Assembly (NCBI GenBank): GCA_025890175.1 | Contig: JANPYM010000006.1 | Coordinates: 2,714,431-2,778,430 of the forward strand | Reading direction: 5' to 3' | Length of the DNA stretch: 64,000 nucleotides | Source: Ciborinia camelliae | Taxonomy: Eukaryota > Ascomycota > Leotiomycetes > Helotiales > Sclerotiniaceae | Shown here: positions 11,646 to 25,169 of the stretch, one piece after another | Position numbering within the stretch: position 1 is the first letter of the stretch | Layout: every line of letters begins with the position of its first letter | Notes under the pieces: model-generated | Told to the model about the DNA's origin: nothing | The model's input: only the letters and a program-made list of their open reading frames with translations | Database searches by the model: none | Made by a program: the position numbers and the translations under genes

Positions 11646-14113
11646 TCAAGTGGAAGGTTCATGCCAGTCCCAATCTTTCACCAATTGTTTGACACGATAA
11701 TCAGTCGCCCAGCCAAGGTCAGTCTGGATACCCCTCAATAAATCAAGTATCACTTTTCGCTCTTCTGTTTCAGTTAAGCATTGGCCTGCGACGAATAGCG
11801 GTTGCACTTGGTGAATCCTTACGGAACCTTCTGGTCTTCCCAAAGCCATGCCACAAATTTCATGACTATGATGGCGAACTTCCATCTCGATGGACCGATA
11901 AGAATGGAGCCTATTTAAGACAGTAGTTCTTTTTGTAGTCGATTCGTGAGGTTTGTTAATGAGAAGAAGTATTCTCGTAAAATGATATGACTGCATTGTT
12001 GAGGCGCACATGGGAATACTATACCATATTTCCGGAAATATAGCTCTAGGTGAGTCTTGTGGCAGACTGCCATCGGTAATTATTGGTAGACGAGCACATG
12101 GTTTGAAGGTGTCTGGTAGACCTTGGTACCAAACTTCCAGCTCGTTGGCCAGTTCGTGCCATCTTTCGAGTAAAGTCATTTGATTGATACCAAAAACAGC
12201 AGTGGAGCTACGTCTATCTTGGGGGAAAACGTTGTCGATGGAATCTCCAGCGGCAATAAAATTTACTATTTTCGACATGAGCCAGATTAAAGCATTCGAA
12301 ATCATATCTTCTCGCATACACATTTGCAGCTCCGGATATAAACTGTCTCTGTTGCTTGGGGAGATGAATCCATTTTCGTCTATAAGAAGTCCGGCTGCTC
12401 GCCAGAGATCCCAATCTTCCGTGTTGAGCCGTGTTTGCCCTTCGTTAATGACTGCTTGATAATTAGATACATCAGAAATGAGTGGATGCGTATACTAACA
12501 TGCTGCGAGGAAGTCCTGGCGGGCAAAGTTCCAAAATGTAGCTCTCCTGGCGACTGACGGCTTTGATCTAAAAGATAACGACGCCTGGGTACTAGGTGAA
12601 TTTAAAGGCATCATTCCCTCTCTTTCCGCAAGGTCGAACAGGGACTTGGTGCCGCTAAGATGGCTAGACCAGGCGACACTAGCATTATCTAGAAATTCGT
12701 AGACACAGAGTATAGCGGCAGCTGCAACTGTCTCATCAGCGTCACGATGTACCGGCCTGGATAATCGCCGTCGCTTATTTGGTTGAGATGGAATACTCTG
12801 CGGCGATGCAGTATTTCCTGGTGAAGTAAAATGCTCTCCAATCGTGGGAGTAATCGGGACATCATTCCCACCCGACTTGGAAAGCTCCTCCACCAACAGA
12901 GAAATTGCTTTGTCATAATATTTTGCACTAATGTAAACCCAATCAACCTTCTCCGAATTTGGGTAGAGCTCCATAAGTGCTTGCTCACTTACTATGCCCC
13001 CAACAACCGCCTTCCTTCCCCCGACACGCGAAAGTTGTTTTGCTGCATATGCGCATACTGAATATTTGAGCAAAGGATTAGATACGGCAAGGATAGGTAC
13101 ATGATGTGCGAAGTAACACCCAAGGTCGAAGAGATCCATCCTAATAAAGTTAATTATGTTCCCAGTCGCGCTATAGCCCCCGCTCACCATTGTCCAGTTG
13201 TCTCCCCAAAGTGTCTTAATAGGAATGCAACCTCATGCTCTCTTACACTATCGACATCACTGATGAATGAGTTCGTCCTAGAAAGTGATCTCGATGATGG
13301 GTCGACTAGGGGTGAGCCTATGATGAAACTATTAGCCGAGGACCTAGACTGGTGGATATTAAAAACATTTTCATACCCAAACGGCCTTCCAGTCCAGTAG
13401 GGTTCAGTATAAAGTCGAAGTGGTTGACCGAGTGCTGCGGAGTATTGATGCCTCTTGGTGAATTGACAGGCACCGATAACTGACGCATATATTCCATGTT
13501 GGTAGTAGCACCAGTCGAAAGAGCTTCTTCGAATGAGGGGTGACTATGAGCACCATTGTCGGTCTCGTCTATAGTGGTTGCAATGGGAATAGTAGAGTCT
13601 GTGTACTGTTCGGGTTCAGGAGTTGCTTCCATATTATATGGATCGGCGACATTGATAAAGGTTACTGACAATCGCCTCGTCAGCTCTTGCTCCTTCAACT
13701 CGCACTGCAATCTAGTTTCTATAACATACTCTGCTTCGGCACATCTATCCACACACTTCTCTCATGAAATGTATTCCTATATGCGTAGAATCCTCCCAAC
13801 CGACCACTTTTTTCACCCGAAAAAACATCTTCACCACCATTCATGGACGCATTTTGATGGTGTCGAAACACTACTCCATCGCTGGGTACGCATTGTCTCG
13901 AGGCTTTATGACATTGTCCACATTCTGGCTTGACTTCATCACATTTGAGCTTCCGTTGTCGACAGGTTCGACTGTAACCCAAAAAAGAAACAAAGATTAG
14001 CCTATTGACCACTGGAAGTGTACTGTGCTACCTAGCACTATACTGGTGTGCTGTGCGGCTGTGCAGCTGTATGATTCAATGGAAGATAATTACCATCCTG
14101 TATGAGACCGCAT
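11646..14113 (-). CDS. Zn2Cys6 transcription factor with fungal-specific domain; one frameshift
   Basis: Exons by eye: 14113-14094 (20 nt), 13971-13730, 13664-13188, 13140-12500, 12451-11646. Splicing exon 1 to 2 creates MRSHTGCRTCRQRKLKC, completing the zinc cluster (C7, C10, C17, C24, C27, C34). Exon 2/3 gives WIDVPKQITFINVADPY; exon 3/4 gives LLRHFGETTGQWMDLFDLG; exon 4/5 gives RQDFLAAFINEGQTRL, all family-like junctions. Exon 4 and 5 carry the middle homology region and the C-terminal LGWATDYRV..LVKDW. Introns are 47-122 nt. Within exon 3 the frame changes near 13380-13390, between FDFILNPTGLEG and FGYENVFNIH; exon lengths sum to 2186 nt, one short of a 728-aa protein. This is either a 1-nt deletion inactivating the gene or an assembly error. 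Presumed nuclear DNA-binding regulator; target genes unknown. Confidence 0.85.
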
Positions 14114-15359
14114 TGCTGCGGAAACAGCATTATTTCAACCCGCGATTCTGAATGTATTGATATTGTGCGATTGTATGTAAACAAGACATAGAAATCATGT
14201 TTATCCGTGTAGACGATGCAGTAAATGCAGGAATATTGAGTAATATTGACTCTTTGCTAAGATGGGAAATACTTACCACTGCCTAGGTACCCTACCTACC
14301 TAGGTAACCTGAAATCTTACTAATCACATTTGAACTTTGAAGTGAACCTTGGAAGTCAGCTGGCAGATCCTGCGGGTACTCGCCATGATTCCCCGCCATG
14401 GTGCCAGACAGGGCTGGCAGGGCTGGTCTAGACTTTTCGGAGAGCGGAGAGTGCGAGCGGAGAGCGGAAGGCCCAAAATGGAGGTCCGACATTGTGTCCA
14501 ACATTTTACCCGACATTTTGCCTTTTATGCTGGAATGTCCTGACAATACCATTCAAATAATGTCGGTCGAAAATCTGCTCTCTTACAATTAATATCATCA
14601 TAAAACATGGGCGACGATGACAGTGACGATGATATTCCATTCCATTCATTTCAATTTATCCTTCATTTGAGTGTGGCCAACTATTATCTCAAAATCGACT
14701 TCTTTACAGGCGCTGTGTTGTACAGATCAATCTCCACCTGTTTGGACTTCTTAACACTTGACGGGGGCTCTACAATAGTTCCTGATTCAACGTGGCTTTA
14801 ATCTCATTTTAACTAAATTGTCAGCAATGGCCTGGACTTGATTCTTGTTTGCATAGATCTCACCAAGTCTGCTCTGGGTGCAGGTCCATTTTCAGGAGAT
14901 GTGGATTCCCCAATTTCTACAATCCCATCACAATTGGGACGACAGTCCAGTCCAAATGACCAATGTTTTGTACCGCGTTCTCTATGAATCCATCAAGAAA
15001 TTTCTGTGACGAGGTGTCGCCTACTACTACATGGATTCTGAGTTTTGTTCGAGATGAAGTTATTGCGTTTGGCATTTCAATGCGAAGTTTCTCATCAGCA
15101 TGTGTCGATACCAGATTTTGCAGACGATACAGTGAATTATAGGCATGAGAACTGTGACTGGATTGATTTAAAGCTGTTCGAGTCACAAAAAGAATTATTT
15201 CAAAGAAATCTATTTTTCAGTAACCCCGGACTTCCCAAGAACTTGCCCAGCTTCCCTCTTCACCTACACTGCTAGTCCATTACCCACCAGCAGTAAAGAG
15301 ACATATAGTTCAAGTTAAATAAATACGATAGCCAAAACATCAACTTGTCTAATTTCATC
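14114..15359. other. Intergenic between divergent genes
   Basis: About 1.25 kb shared upstream region of the minus-strand zinc-cluster gene and the plus-strand F-box-like gene. Contains a CCTACCTACCTAGGTA palindrome (about 14291-14306). Small frames on both strands show no domain. Confidence 0.5.
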
Positions 15360-16845
15360 ATGGAGCATTCTCCATCTCTCCTCGATCTCTTTTACCACTG
15401 GCCAATCATGGAAAATATTTGCTCGAGACTCAACTTTCAAGACATCATCAGCCTACGCAGAAGCTCAAATCAATTCTTGGGAATACACGAAATGGTAACG
15501 AAGACTCAAATGAACATCAATTCCATCCTTAAACACTTCGTGAAAGAGCCAGAAGCTTTCAGGTTAAGAATGGCACAGAGTAATGCCATTATCGCTGGTA
15601 ATATTGCCTTGCATTTCTTTAACAGGTCTATACCTCTCACGGACGGAATGGACCTTTTTGTGCCAGCAGATGTTGATGGTGACGCTTTTATCAATTTTAT
15701 TCTGGATGAGGAAGGTTACACTCCCCTTGAAAGGGTACCGGATTCGCGCTTACCCTGGGATTGGCCTACTGAAGCTAAAGAATATCACAATAAAATACCG
15801 TCTGGACGTGGAAGTGAAGGTCTATATTCTGTAAGCAGATCTGCCCACCTATAGATTTCTACCGTCACCTCACGTATTAACGAGACCTCCATAATAGTGC
15901 AACTATTACACCAAAGAGTGGGAGTCGGTCACAAAACCAAGTCGTTCTACCGTGATCCGTATCCTCTACACAAATTTATCACCAATTTTGTCTGGCTTGC
16001 ACTGCCTTACGGAAACCGCCTCGGCCAATTACATCACATGGAACAAAGCATACTCGTTATTCCCCAACTCAATGCTTAGGGAGGAATCAATATGGCTTGG
16101 TGGTAGGAAAGTTGATTATGATCAACTGGTGTCAAAGTATCAAGATAAGGGGTGGAAGGTAATTATGCCTTCGCCTCTCGAATATGACCAAGAAAGTCCC
16201 AAATCAAACGCTTTAAATGGCAAACGACTCTACGTACCTTTTATAGCAAACGAAGCTCGATGGATTGCCGATAAGCAAAGTTGGATTATAAAACATCCAG
16301 AACTGCCACTGAGTTTCCTTTCAGGGACAGTTAAAACTCCTAAGGTTCCGGATATGGTGACGGAGCTGAACTTTTTTACCATCACTACAAACTTCTGTCG
16401 TGAATCCTACGAATGGGAGGGACGGGATTTTTATTCGATCGAGAGCGAACCTTATTACACGACAAGTCTCAAGCATTGCTATGGAAACACTCATCGGAAT
16501 GACTTCGCCTTAGAGCAACCAAGCTTTTGGTCATACATCAATAACCAACTAATTTCATACTCCCAAAAGCAAGAGTTCGATAAACTTACCCCGCAGCAAA
16601 TGAGGACATTACGTGATTATAGGGTCCATGAAGTTACATATCTTCAAGGTTATCATGAAACATACCTTGAAGATTTCCCTCCGTCTTGGGAGTTCCTGGA
16701 CGAAAATGGGCAGATATCAAGATTGTTTGAGGAATGGAGGAAAATGAGAGGTCTCGGACAGGATGAAGACAAGGAATTACAAGGGAACTCGCATGAAAGC
16801 AAGAAACCTATTGGACCGCCATGTTTCAGGCTTTGGAGGAATTGA
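15360..16845 (+). CDS. F-box-like hypothetical protein, one intron
   Basis: Exons 15360-15830 and 15898-16845; the 67-nt intron begins GTAAGC, has TATTAAC and ends ATAATAG. The join reads GLYS-CNYYTKEWESV and gives 472 aa. Start ATG 15360 follows TTTCATC. Near the N-terminus MENICSRLNFQDIISLRRSS resembles an F-box (I..RL...D...LR..S). The rest resembles a widespread uncharacterised fungal family with an RILYTNLSPILSGLHC segment and an ITWNKAYSLFP segment, recalled rather than searched. No signal peptide. If it is an F-box protein it would recruit substrates to an SCF ubiquitin ligase, but the box is weak. Confidence 0.7.
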
Positions 16846-18663
16846 CGTGGTTCATGCGTTCTCAAATCTATGCCCTGCTGTAGGTTATAATATTAATGCG
16901 ATGGATCTCATGTCCGATTCTGTTACCACTTTTTCTCACTCTACTGCACTGCACTCTATCTTTTATCTTTATGCATAATCATCTACAGTATTTCTGTTAG
17001 CTGCCTTTCATATGTTCTCGGCGTGACAAACGTAGTGTTTATGCGCCATCTAGTACTGCGTGTCTACATGTTGCTGCATCTTCCCCATTTCAATGCCCTC
17101 TTGTTCAACTTCAAAAAAAAAAACCTTTCCCCTGGCACTAAGTATGCCATAGTCACATCGTCCGTTGATGGATGATAAAATTCGCATTATTGAAATCCAA
17201 TCTGGCCCCTATGTATCAGAAACTATCTACCGCAACCTCATTCACACCTGTTGTCGATCAAACCCACCCCTCAAACATGGAGCGCTCTTCTATAACTCCT
17301 TGGGGAATGGGTCTAAACCGAAAAATAGATTCATCGGGCATGTCCATGAGTTTTCTTTCACTTCCAATTGCTGTGATGCACTGAGCCGTTTATGTTACCA
17401 AATCATGAGCAGAAGGGAATCATTGGGATTCATGCTATTTTTATTAGTAAGGAAGATGATGAAAAACGTACTCGAGTTCGAAATATGGGTGATATATACT
17501 CAAATCCATTGAAGTCATAATGTATTTAGGTGAAGGTAACCAATCCCAGTCTTTTCAAAATCTTTTTCTGGTGCCTGACGCGCCAGCTACGCATCCCCGA
17601 GATACATTCTTGGCTATCATAGGTATCAATGGGTCAGGGTCATTATGATGCATTGGTAATATAGGATTACTCCTAGACTATAATGATGGTATATCTTGCA
17701 ATAGAGATATATTTCACACAAAAAAGGAGACTCGACTTCACACTTCTAACTGTCCGCCACGGGAAGTCCTCCCGGGTGCCTTGGATATCATTTCCCTGCT
17801 GGGATTGATATATAAGTTCCGCACTACAGCATTCACCACAACACCTACCCTGAGCCCTTCGAATTCAAACCAGAGCGTTGGTTTTAAATGAAAACACATA
17901 GAAGCAGATGTATCCCATTCTTAATCTGTATTCTGCTCCTTTAGTGTAGGTAGATCTAGTTGTATTGGGAAGATTTTGGATGATTTGTAAATGGAAATTT
18001 TGCCAGCTCGAGTCAAGGGTTAAGGTTGAGTCAGACGTTGTAGAAGGGGATCCTTCGTTTGTCGATAGACATAGATTCAAAAATGAGTTCCAAGTATATG
18101 ATAACTTTGAAAGTACACATACATCACCTTTGATAGTATTCAGACTGGTCAAACATTAACTAGTTCCTAAATGAGCTCTTAACATTGAGTATTTGGTAGT
18201 CTTAGACTTGTAGCAATATTGAAGGAAGTGATGATTTATTCTTCCTGAATAGAGTTGTGATTTAAAGATTCATGCAAGGCTGATATTTGAGAGAACAGAC
18301 ATCTTATTCCTGGACAGTTCGTGTATACTCATGAATAACACTACTATACTTTGGTTATAGTTTGGTGACATAAACTGTTTTCAAAGATGTCTAAAAGCTA
18401 TTTTAGAGAAGATCCAGCGAAAAGGATTATTACGGCAGGGGCACTGCATGAAAGTTTTCGCCGGTATAGAGGGAGTGGTTTGATTTAAATTGAAATAATT
18501 CTTGTCATAATTCCCCGCCGACCTCAGCAAATGATGTGCAATTATTCTTGAATACCATCGAAAAAAACATAAGAGTGGCAACTTCACGGCATACTATTCT
18601 TCCTGTCTTGGCCCTTCATGCTTGTCAAATAATAGCACTCCTCCCGCAGGAAATACCAGCCTC
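16846..18663. other. Intergenic between convergent genes
   Basis: About 1.8 kb between the 3' ends of the F-box-like gene and the SDR gene. Short frames (17165-17512 plus; 17865-18152 minus) have no domain or codon pattern I can support. A poly-A run lies near 17114-17123. Confidence 0.5.
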
Positions 18664-19773
18664 TCATTTAACATCAAGATCGGTGCTAGTGATGAGCTCT
18701 TCCCAATCCTCCAAGATTTTCAATGTGGCCAAGCATTTATCTTTGAGCTGCTGGAGGCCATCTGCGCCAAGAGGAAGTCTCGGTGGGGTTTCCTTTCCAG
18801 CCGCCAAGCCCTCTCGTCTAACAATGTCAACGATGCGCTCAACAGCCTTCTTGGGATCACCAGGTTGATTGCCATCAACAGCCTTCAACATGCCTTTCAA
18901 AGCTGTGTGCATGGGTTCGTACTCTGGGATCGAAAGTGGTTCCATTTTGACTTTGGCTTCCGAGTATACTTTTGTGCGGTAATAGCCTGGTTCGAGGATC
19001 ATGGTCCGGATACCAAATTGAGATGTTTCTTTTTGGAGACATTCCACGATGGCTGAAAGTATCATGTTAATAGAGATGATAGAAAGAAGGGCTGCGGGAT
19101 TTCTTACCTTCCATTCCGAATTTTCCAACACAATATGGACCTGCACCAACCTCACCTTGCCAGCCACCAACGGAGCCCATGAATATAATGGTTCCAGCCT
19201 TTCGTTCACGAAAGTGGGGAAGAATTGAGCGAGTCAAGTTGACTGGTCCAAATAGGTTGGTATTGCAGCTCTTCACGAGCCGCTCATGACTGGATAGAAA
19301 AACGTCAGTAAATAGTTTTATGAATGATAGAAATCGATTCAAACTGACGTAAGATCCTCGATTAATCCAGCCTCGATGTAACCAGCGTTATTGATCAGGA
19401 CATCGATGCCGTCATAAAATTTGAGGGCTTCTTGTACTTTTGCATCGAGTTCTGCTTGCGAAGCTGTCACATCAAGTGACATGGTAGCTGCACCGGCATC
19501 TTTGAGATGCTTGATACGATCCGTGGATCCGCGGGTGGTGGCAATGGCTCGATCGCAGAAAATAGCTTAGTTTCGATGGAAGGGGATGTGGATTGAAGAT
19601 CTAAACTGGGACTGCTTATAAGCAAGGTCCTGAGCTAATACTACGCTAGTCTAGTCCCCATATGACCTGATAAATCCACCCCTGTTACTATCGCCTCGGG
19701 CTAGAACGCTAAGAATAAGCTCTTCGCCAAAACCGGATGAGCAGCCCGTGATAAGCCAAGTGAGTTGGGTCAT
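18664..19773 (-). CDS. Short-chain dehydrogenase/reductase (SDR), four exons
   Basis: Exons 19773-19689, 19547-19349, 19289-19108, 19052-18664; introns 141, 59, 55 nt with consensus ends (GTCAGT..CCAG, GTAAGA..TCAG; the first, GTAACA..CGAG, is weakest). The product is 284 aa. Classical SDR signature: cofactor glycine motif TGCSSGFG (9-16), LINNAG (NAG at 82-84), S134 in FMGSVGGW, catalytic Y147 and K151 in PYCVGK, and a PGYYRTK segment after the active site. An Arg/Thr after the second strand (ATTRGSTD) suggests NADP(H) preference, which is inference. Family members reduce or oxidise diverse carbonyls or alcohols; the substrate here is unknown. No targeting signal, so probably cytosolic. Confidence 0.9.
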
Positions 19774-20382
19774 GATTTCGTTAAGGATTCGTTCTCCGAT
19801 ATTATTGTAGATCGATGTGTGGTTTCTTTACAATGATAGATGGCTGATTGACTAACTTATGGGAAATAATCTGGAGTGTTGGTCAAGCGTTGTTCTGGCA
19901 TGCCTTCTGCGGCGGAGTAAATTATAAACCCAATAGTTGGTTTTCAATTACGTATTACGCAATGTGCCACAAGAGCGCCGTTGCAAATCATGAAGACTGC
20001 GGGAGATTCATGGATGGCCTGATTCTATGCGCCACATTGCCAGTTCAATATGCTGAGCCTCATGAGCACATTGCTTTTTTTATCAAAGCCGGAGTCTATT
20101 GTGTGTATTCACCAGCCTGCCTAATTATATATTCAGCTAAATGAGGCATAAATGATTATTATTACGGAATATGCGTTTCCATGAGGCTTCTGCTTTCTTG
20201 ATGAAGAAGACTTTACCGTTAATTGGAAGGAAAGTATTGTGTTTATGATGAAGTGATTGCATGCCATATATTATTCATTTAGCTATCCGAACTTGCCAAA
20301 TGTTTGTCAGGTCCTTTTGCAACCATGATTGCTTTTGACCTCCTCAATCTTCGAAGTAGAAAAGGATTAGTTTTAATATTAG
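19774..20382. other. Intergenic, SDR promoter side
   Basis: About 600 bases upstream of the minus-strand SDR start. A 98-aa plus-strand frame (19848-20144) has no recognisable domain and is probably chance. Confidence 0.4.
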
Positions 20383-20994
20383 ATGGGGCGTTTACTCATT
20401 TCTTCCAATATCTGTTCTTTAGTTTGTCTGAGACGTTTTAACGAGGCTCTTTTGTTTCAGGATATTGAAATTAAATTAACTCTCTTGGGGATTTTGAGCG
20501 ATATGGAAAAACTTCCAATACGAGAAACAATCTTGCACAGTTTGACTGATGAGCTACCTTTGCTGCATGTCCCAGGTAGCGAACCTCCTGCCGAAACACT
20601 TTCTATAATCTTTCACCATATGATGCCAAGCCATAGACTGGTGCCTCTTCAATGATAACTGGCAACTAAACTGGCAATGCCGGGCCCGAATACACTGCTT
20701 CCTCTACCAGAGGTTCTGAGAAGCTCTCATACTCAAAAGCCATCGTATTCGAAGATCTACGACGTCACCACAGAAGAACTGCATGCGGCCAGCGAATCTC
20801 ATCCGCCCCTATTACACTACAACAATTTTTTATTCCTGCTGGGATACCGCTCCGCTCAATATAAGTTTCAATGCTCTATAACGAAGAAATCTTTCCGCGC
20901 TCTCGCTCATTCGAACCAGAAAGATGGCTCGGACACAATGGCCCTCTTGGCCCTCTTGAGACTTATCCCCCCAGAATCACTTTGTGCCATTTGA
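20383..20994 (+). pseudogene. Possible gene relic: two in-phase open frames split by TGA-TAA
   Basis: Two frames of 90 and 105 residues lie in the same reading frame, separated only by TGA TAA at 20653-20658 and six further codons. Composition is protein-like (IRETILHSLTDELPLLHV; later KIYDVTTEELHAASESH), but I recognise no domain. It may be the remains of a ~200-aa gene or a chance pair. Confidence 0.25.
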
Positions 20995-23006
20995 CAGAGC
21001 TACACAAAGTTCTCTTGACTATCTTGGGTACGCTGTTATTTATCTAACGATTTCTGTACTTCTTTTGGAAGTATTGACTTCGAACCTTGGAAACCCGTTC
21101 TCTCTGACGTAGATATACATTGTGATTGATTCATTCCACAGGCTAAAGTTGACACTTAAAGTATGAGAGCTTATAGATTGACGGCTACTAAAAGCTTTCA
21201 GTGCATGTGTCCTCTACTCTAAATTCCGTGTCTGAAATACAAAAGAAACGGGCTAAACTCCGCGAACGTCATTCGTGTTTCTTGATATCTTGGAGTTCTC
21301 TTACAATGCCATACTTATGCTATGGAACTCATGACTAAATCATGAAGTTTTATTTCAACCATCAGACTAAAATACATACGACAAGCGGTATGGTGATGTA
21401 GCCAATTAACACAAAAGAAAAGCCCAAAGATAAGGGGCTCTACAGAGACCTTTCTAAATCCACCCAATCAAAAGAAGAGAATGCCCTGGAAGGGCCGACG
21501 TCATGAGTTGTTCCTGATGATGAAATCACTTGGTACCGATAGTAGTAGTAGTATGTATAGTAAGTATAAGGTCATTGGATTCATGTCTCTCAGATGCAAC
21601 TTCATAATGAATCGCCTTAACTGGTGGAGTAGGGACTTGACGAATACTCGACCAAGCCCTCTCTAGTCCCCCGGAAGTATATCCCCCAGTGCCATGGGCT
21701 TTTGCGGACTGCCTTGCGACGAGAAATCCAATCGACAGATCTCGCATTAACGTGGAAATGCTTGGAACGCTTTAGAAGGGGTCGGTAGGTCGGTAGACAC
21801 GCAGATGTAATGCCTCCACATCATCCCACAGTCGCTGTATTGGCGCTAGAAACATCAGTCCATACAGATATTCTCAGCAACGCAGATATCACTACGAATA
21901 TCATTTAACCTTGGAAACCTCATCTCATCTCAGTAACCCTAACCACACCCATATCACAACAATCAAAATCAAATCCCTACCTACCCAGTACCCAGTAAAT
22001 AGGTAAGGAACGTAGTTGAAAAAAAAATACAAAAAAGAGAACAATCAATCATCAAATAATCTAATCTAATGTAGATAGATAGATACCTTGGTCCCGCTCT
22101 GAAGGCTAAAGACTAACTAAGTACTAACTACTGACTACTAACTAGGTAGGTAACCACACACAGCATACCATATCACACCAAACTATACTCTAGTATACCA
22201 TATCATACTATATAGTATACCACCATACAACATCATAACACAACCAACCCCATTCATCCACTCATCCATCCATCCATACATACCATACATAAAACATTGG
22301 ATATACGTTCAACTCAACTCAATTCAATTCGGTCCTCCATCCCCGTCCCCATCTCTATTTCCATCTTCATCTCCATCCCCATCTCCATCCATCACAATTC
22401 CCTTCCCTTCCCTAAAATCAAGACAACTCAACTCAAATCATAAAAAAAAAGCATCAGTCCACCCCCCCCCCCCCCCCTTTCACCAATTCATTCAACAAAC
22501 CCCCGCACCACCCCAAACACCAGCATGGAATCATTTAATTTATTTTCCGTTCCTTTCCTTTGGCCTGATTTCCCATTTCCCATTCCATAAAAACCCCCTC
22601 CGTATTCGCCAAATTCAACGTATCATTAAAATGTGTTAGTGTTCCAATTCCCTTCTATTTCCCCCCCTTTCTTCCTTCCTCGACGAGAATGCCATTCGAG
22701 ATAAGCAACACAGAATTTATGGTTCGCCCCATATTGGCCCTTTTCTCCCTTCCTGTATATATTTCCACATTCGGTGGCCAGTCCAAATAAATCGAATGGT
22801 AATGTGATTTTCTTCTGCATTGTTGCGCGACACAATAATTCTGAAGCCAAAATAACATAGCTAACAACATGGGTACCGTTTGTGATTTGATGGCATGGAT
22901 CCAGATATCGAATTTGACGATTCAATGCACACAAAAACGGTCCGTCTCACACTATCCCGTCCCCAAAATAAGTCGTTTCGTCGATCAATTCATCGTCTGC
23001 CCTCAA
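20995..23006. other. Intergenic, AT-rich with short repeats
   Basis: About 2 kb downstream of the next minus-strand gene. It holds short repeats (TACCATA, CATCCATC, CCATCTC, CTACCTAC units, 21980-22430) and a poly-C run (about 22461-22477). No gene is supported. The right half is probably the 3' UTR of the transcription factor. Confidence 0.5.
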
Positions 23007-25169
23007 TCATCTAAATCCATGGTGTCCTAGATCCACACCATTTACTCCTACTCCCATATCCTCTCCACCTGTACTCGCTCTCGAAAAATGGCCATGATTA
23101 AATTCTGGTATACTCCTGGGAAGTGGCATGCCGTAACTGCTTCCGCTTCCTTGTCGTATCGGAGGTCGTCTTCCACCAATTCCATTTCCATTCACACTTA
23201 CAACTCCATTACTCATTTCGCTCATACCACCAGGACTCGAAACACTAAAAGAGCCCTCTCTATTCTCGACATTAAACTCTCTCTTGAAATCCATTCCGTG
23301 AGCATGACCACTTAGATCATGGAATCCTGGATAGTCCAAAGGTTGATATTCCATCCCTGAATTCATGATCGGTGGCGATGTGAACGGAGTGCTTTCAGCA
23401 GACATACTACCAGTCACACTTGGACTACTTAGTTCTTCAATTCTTTTGTCAAATGCTAATCCCCCATTTGCATGTCCCATCTTGAAATCATTGGGACCAC
23501 TAGTGGCTATAGTATTATAGTTCTGTGGAGGGATGCTGATACCTGTGTTTCCAAACCCATCAAATAGGTCAACGTCCGCGCACATTTGAGTATTTTCGGG
23601 AACATTCTGCAACATAGGATTTGCGAGACCTGGAATAACATCGTGGACTTTGGTGAGAAGGAGAGGGAGGAATCGATGATCGCCGTTGCGGAGGATGGAG
23701 AGCATAGTCATGAATTGATGAAGGTAATCGCGGGGGCCCAACTTGAACGGGTCAGACTGAGCTGGGAGGAGAGAGAGAACATCGGTTAAGGAACATGCTA
23801 CATCGAACAGCTTTTCAATCTACAACATCCACTTGTCAGCAAGTTGCACCTATAAAATATTGAAAAAGAAGAATACTCACCAATCCAACACCATGAACCT
23901 CCATGCTCTGATGACTAAATTGATTTGTCATCTGCGCCAAATCCCTAGCAATATCGACTGGATATTGGAATGTCATGGTTGGATCATCACAACTGCTACT
24001 GAGACATCCGTTTTGTATGCTTAATTGCCAAACCATTGTTCGTAGCCATTGTTGACTTGTTCTAAGGTCTGCTGTTTGATTTTCTGTGCTATTAAGATAT
24101 ATTGGGAGGGCTTCGGAAAGTTGCTTTTGAAGAGAGGCGAGGTATGCTGGGGAACAGTCGCTGCGAGTTTTGTTCCAGAGTGCCACGAATTGATCGTCGA
24201 ATGGACGATACACGTTGACGAGGTGGATGAAGCCATGTAAGTGGTGATTTTGGGGATCAGTAGGATCATCATTTTGTGAAGGGAGGTTAATCGTGGCTTG
24301 GAGAGAAAGAGGTCGATGTCGTTGAAGTGCGTATGATCTATATTACTGTTAGCTTTGACTTTGGACAGTAGATCGCCTGGGGGGGAATCTCACCTTTCTG
24401 TGACGAATAACAACCAGTATAATCTTCGTCTTCGTGAAGACTCGATAAGGTCGAATTGAGTATATGAGTCCTCTTTCACCATATCCAGGGTGTGTGCCAA
24501 TGTTGTGGCTTCCCGTAAATGGAACCAAGCCTTATTATGTAAATCCAATCCGTAATAACATGCGAAGAGGAAAAAGCTGGTCACTAAGCTATTGTGTGTG
24601 GGTGATTCGCAATAATCGTAACTCTTCCTCACCTTCAATGTCTCTTCCATCAACAAGGTTCCGGAAACAATATTCGCACCAGGTAGATTGTCCAGTCCGA
24701 GGGGATCACCAGGTATTCCCATTCCAGGTTGTATCATCATGAATGCACACATCGCTGTCAAGAGACAGTAGGTATCGACATTCTGATCCATATACAGCGA
24801 TTGTTGTTCTAATCTTTCTCTGTGTAAGATCGGCATGGTAGGATACATATTCGCAAAGAAGAATTCCGTACATTCTTTCACCATCTCTGCCGTGAGAAGA
24901 CCTGGCGTAGGTGCGAGTGTGGGACTGCATGGTGGACTTTGAACACCATTCATGCGATTCGCGGTTTTGGTTGAGAGGGATGCTTGTTGATTGTTTCTCA
25001 ATTCGCTGATAACTTTGGCTCTTGAACCTTTCGGACCTTTCTTCTGTGGGATGGCATTATAAGTACAGGATAATTGTGCTGTAGAACAATTGCGACATGG
25101 ATTTACTCCATCACATTTAACCTTGCGACGATGACATGCGTCGCATGCTCGTTTCACCGAGGACGACAT
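23007..25169 (-). CDS. Zn2Cys6 transcription factor, three exons
   Basis: Exons 25169-24394, 24337-23881, 23819-23007; introns 56 and 57-62 nt class (GTGAGA..ATAG; GTGAGT..GTAG). The joins read VTER-SYALQRHRPL and VHGVGL-IEKLFDVAC, giving 681 aa. The zinc cluster is at the N-terminus: RACDACHRRKVKCDG...C..C......C with Cys 9, 12, 19, 25, 28 and 35, followed by the basic linker QKKGPKGSRAKVISELR. That linker recalls fungal sugar-use regulators of the MAL/SUC1 type, a family impression only. Residues ~95-320 form the fungal-specific regulatory domain. The C-terminal ~150 residues are Gly/Ser/Asn-rich, likely a disordered activation region. Start ATG 25169 immediately precedes the cluster. Presumed nuclear. 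Confidence 0.88.
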
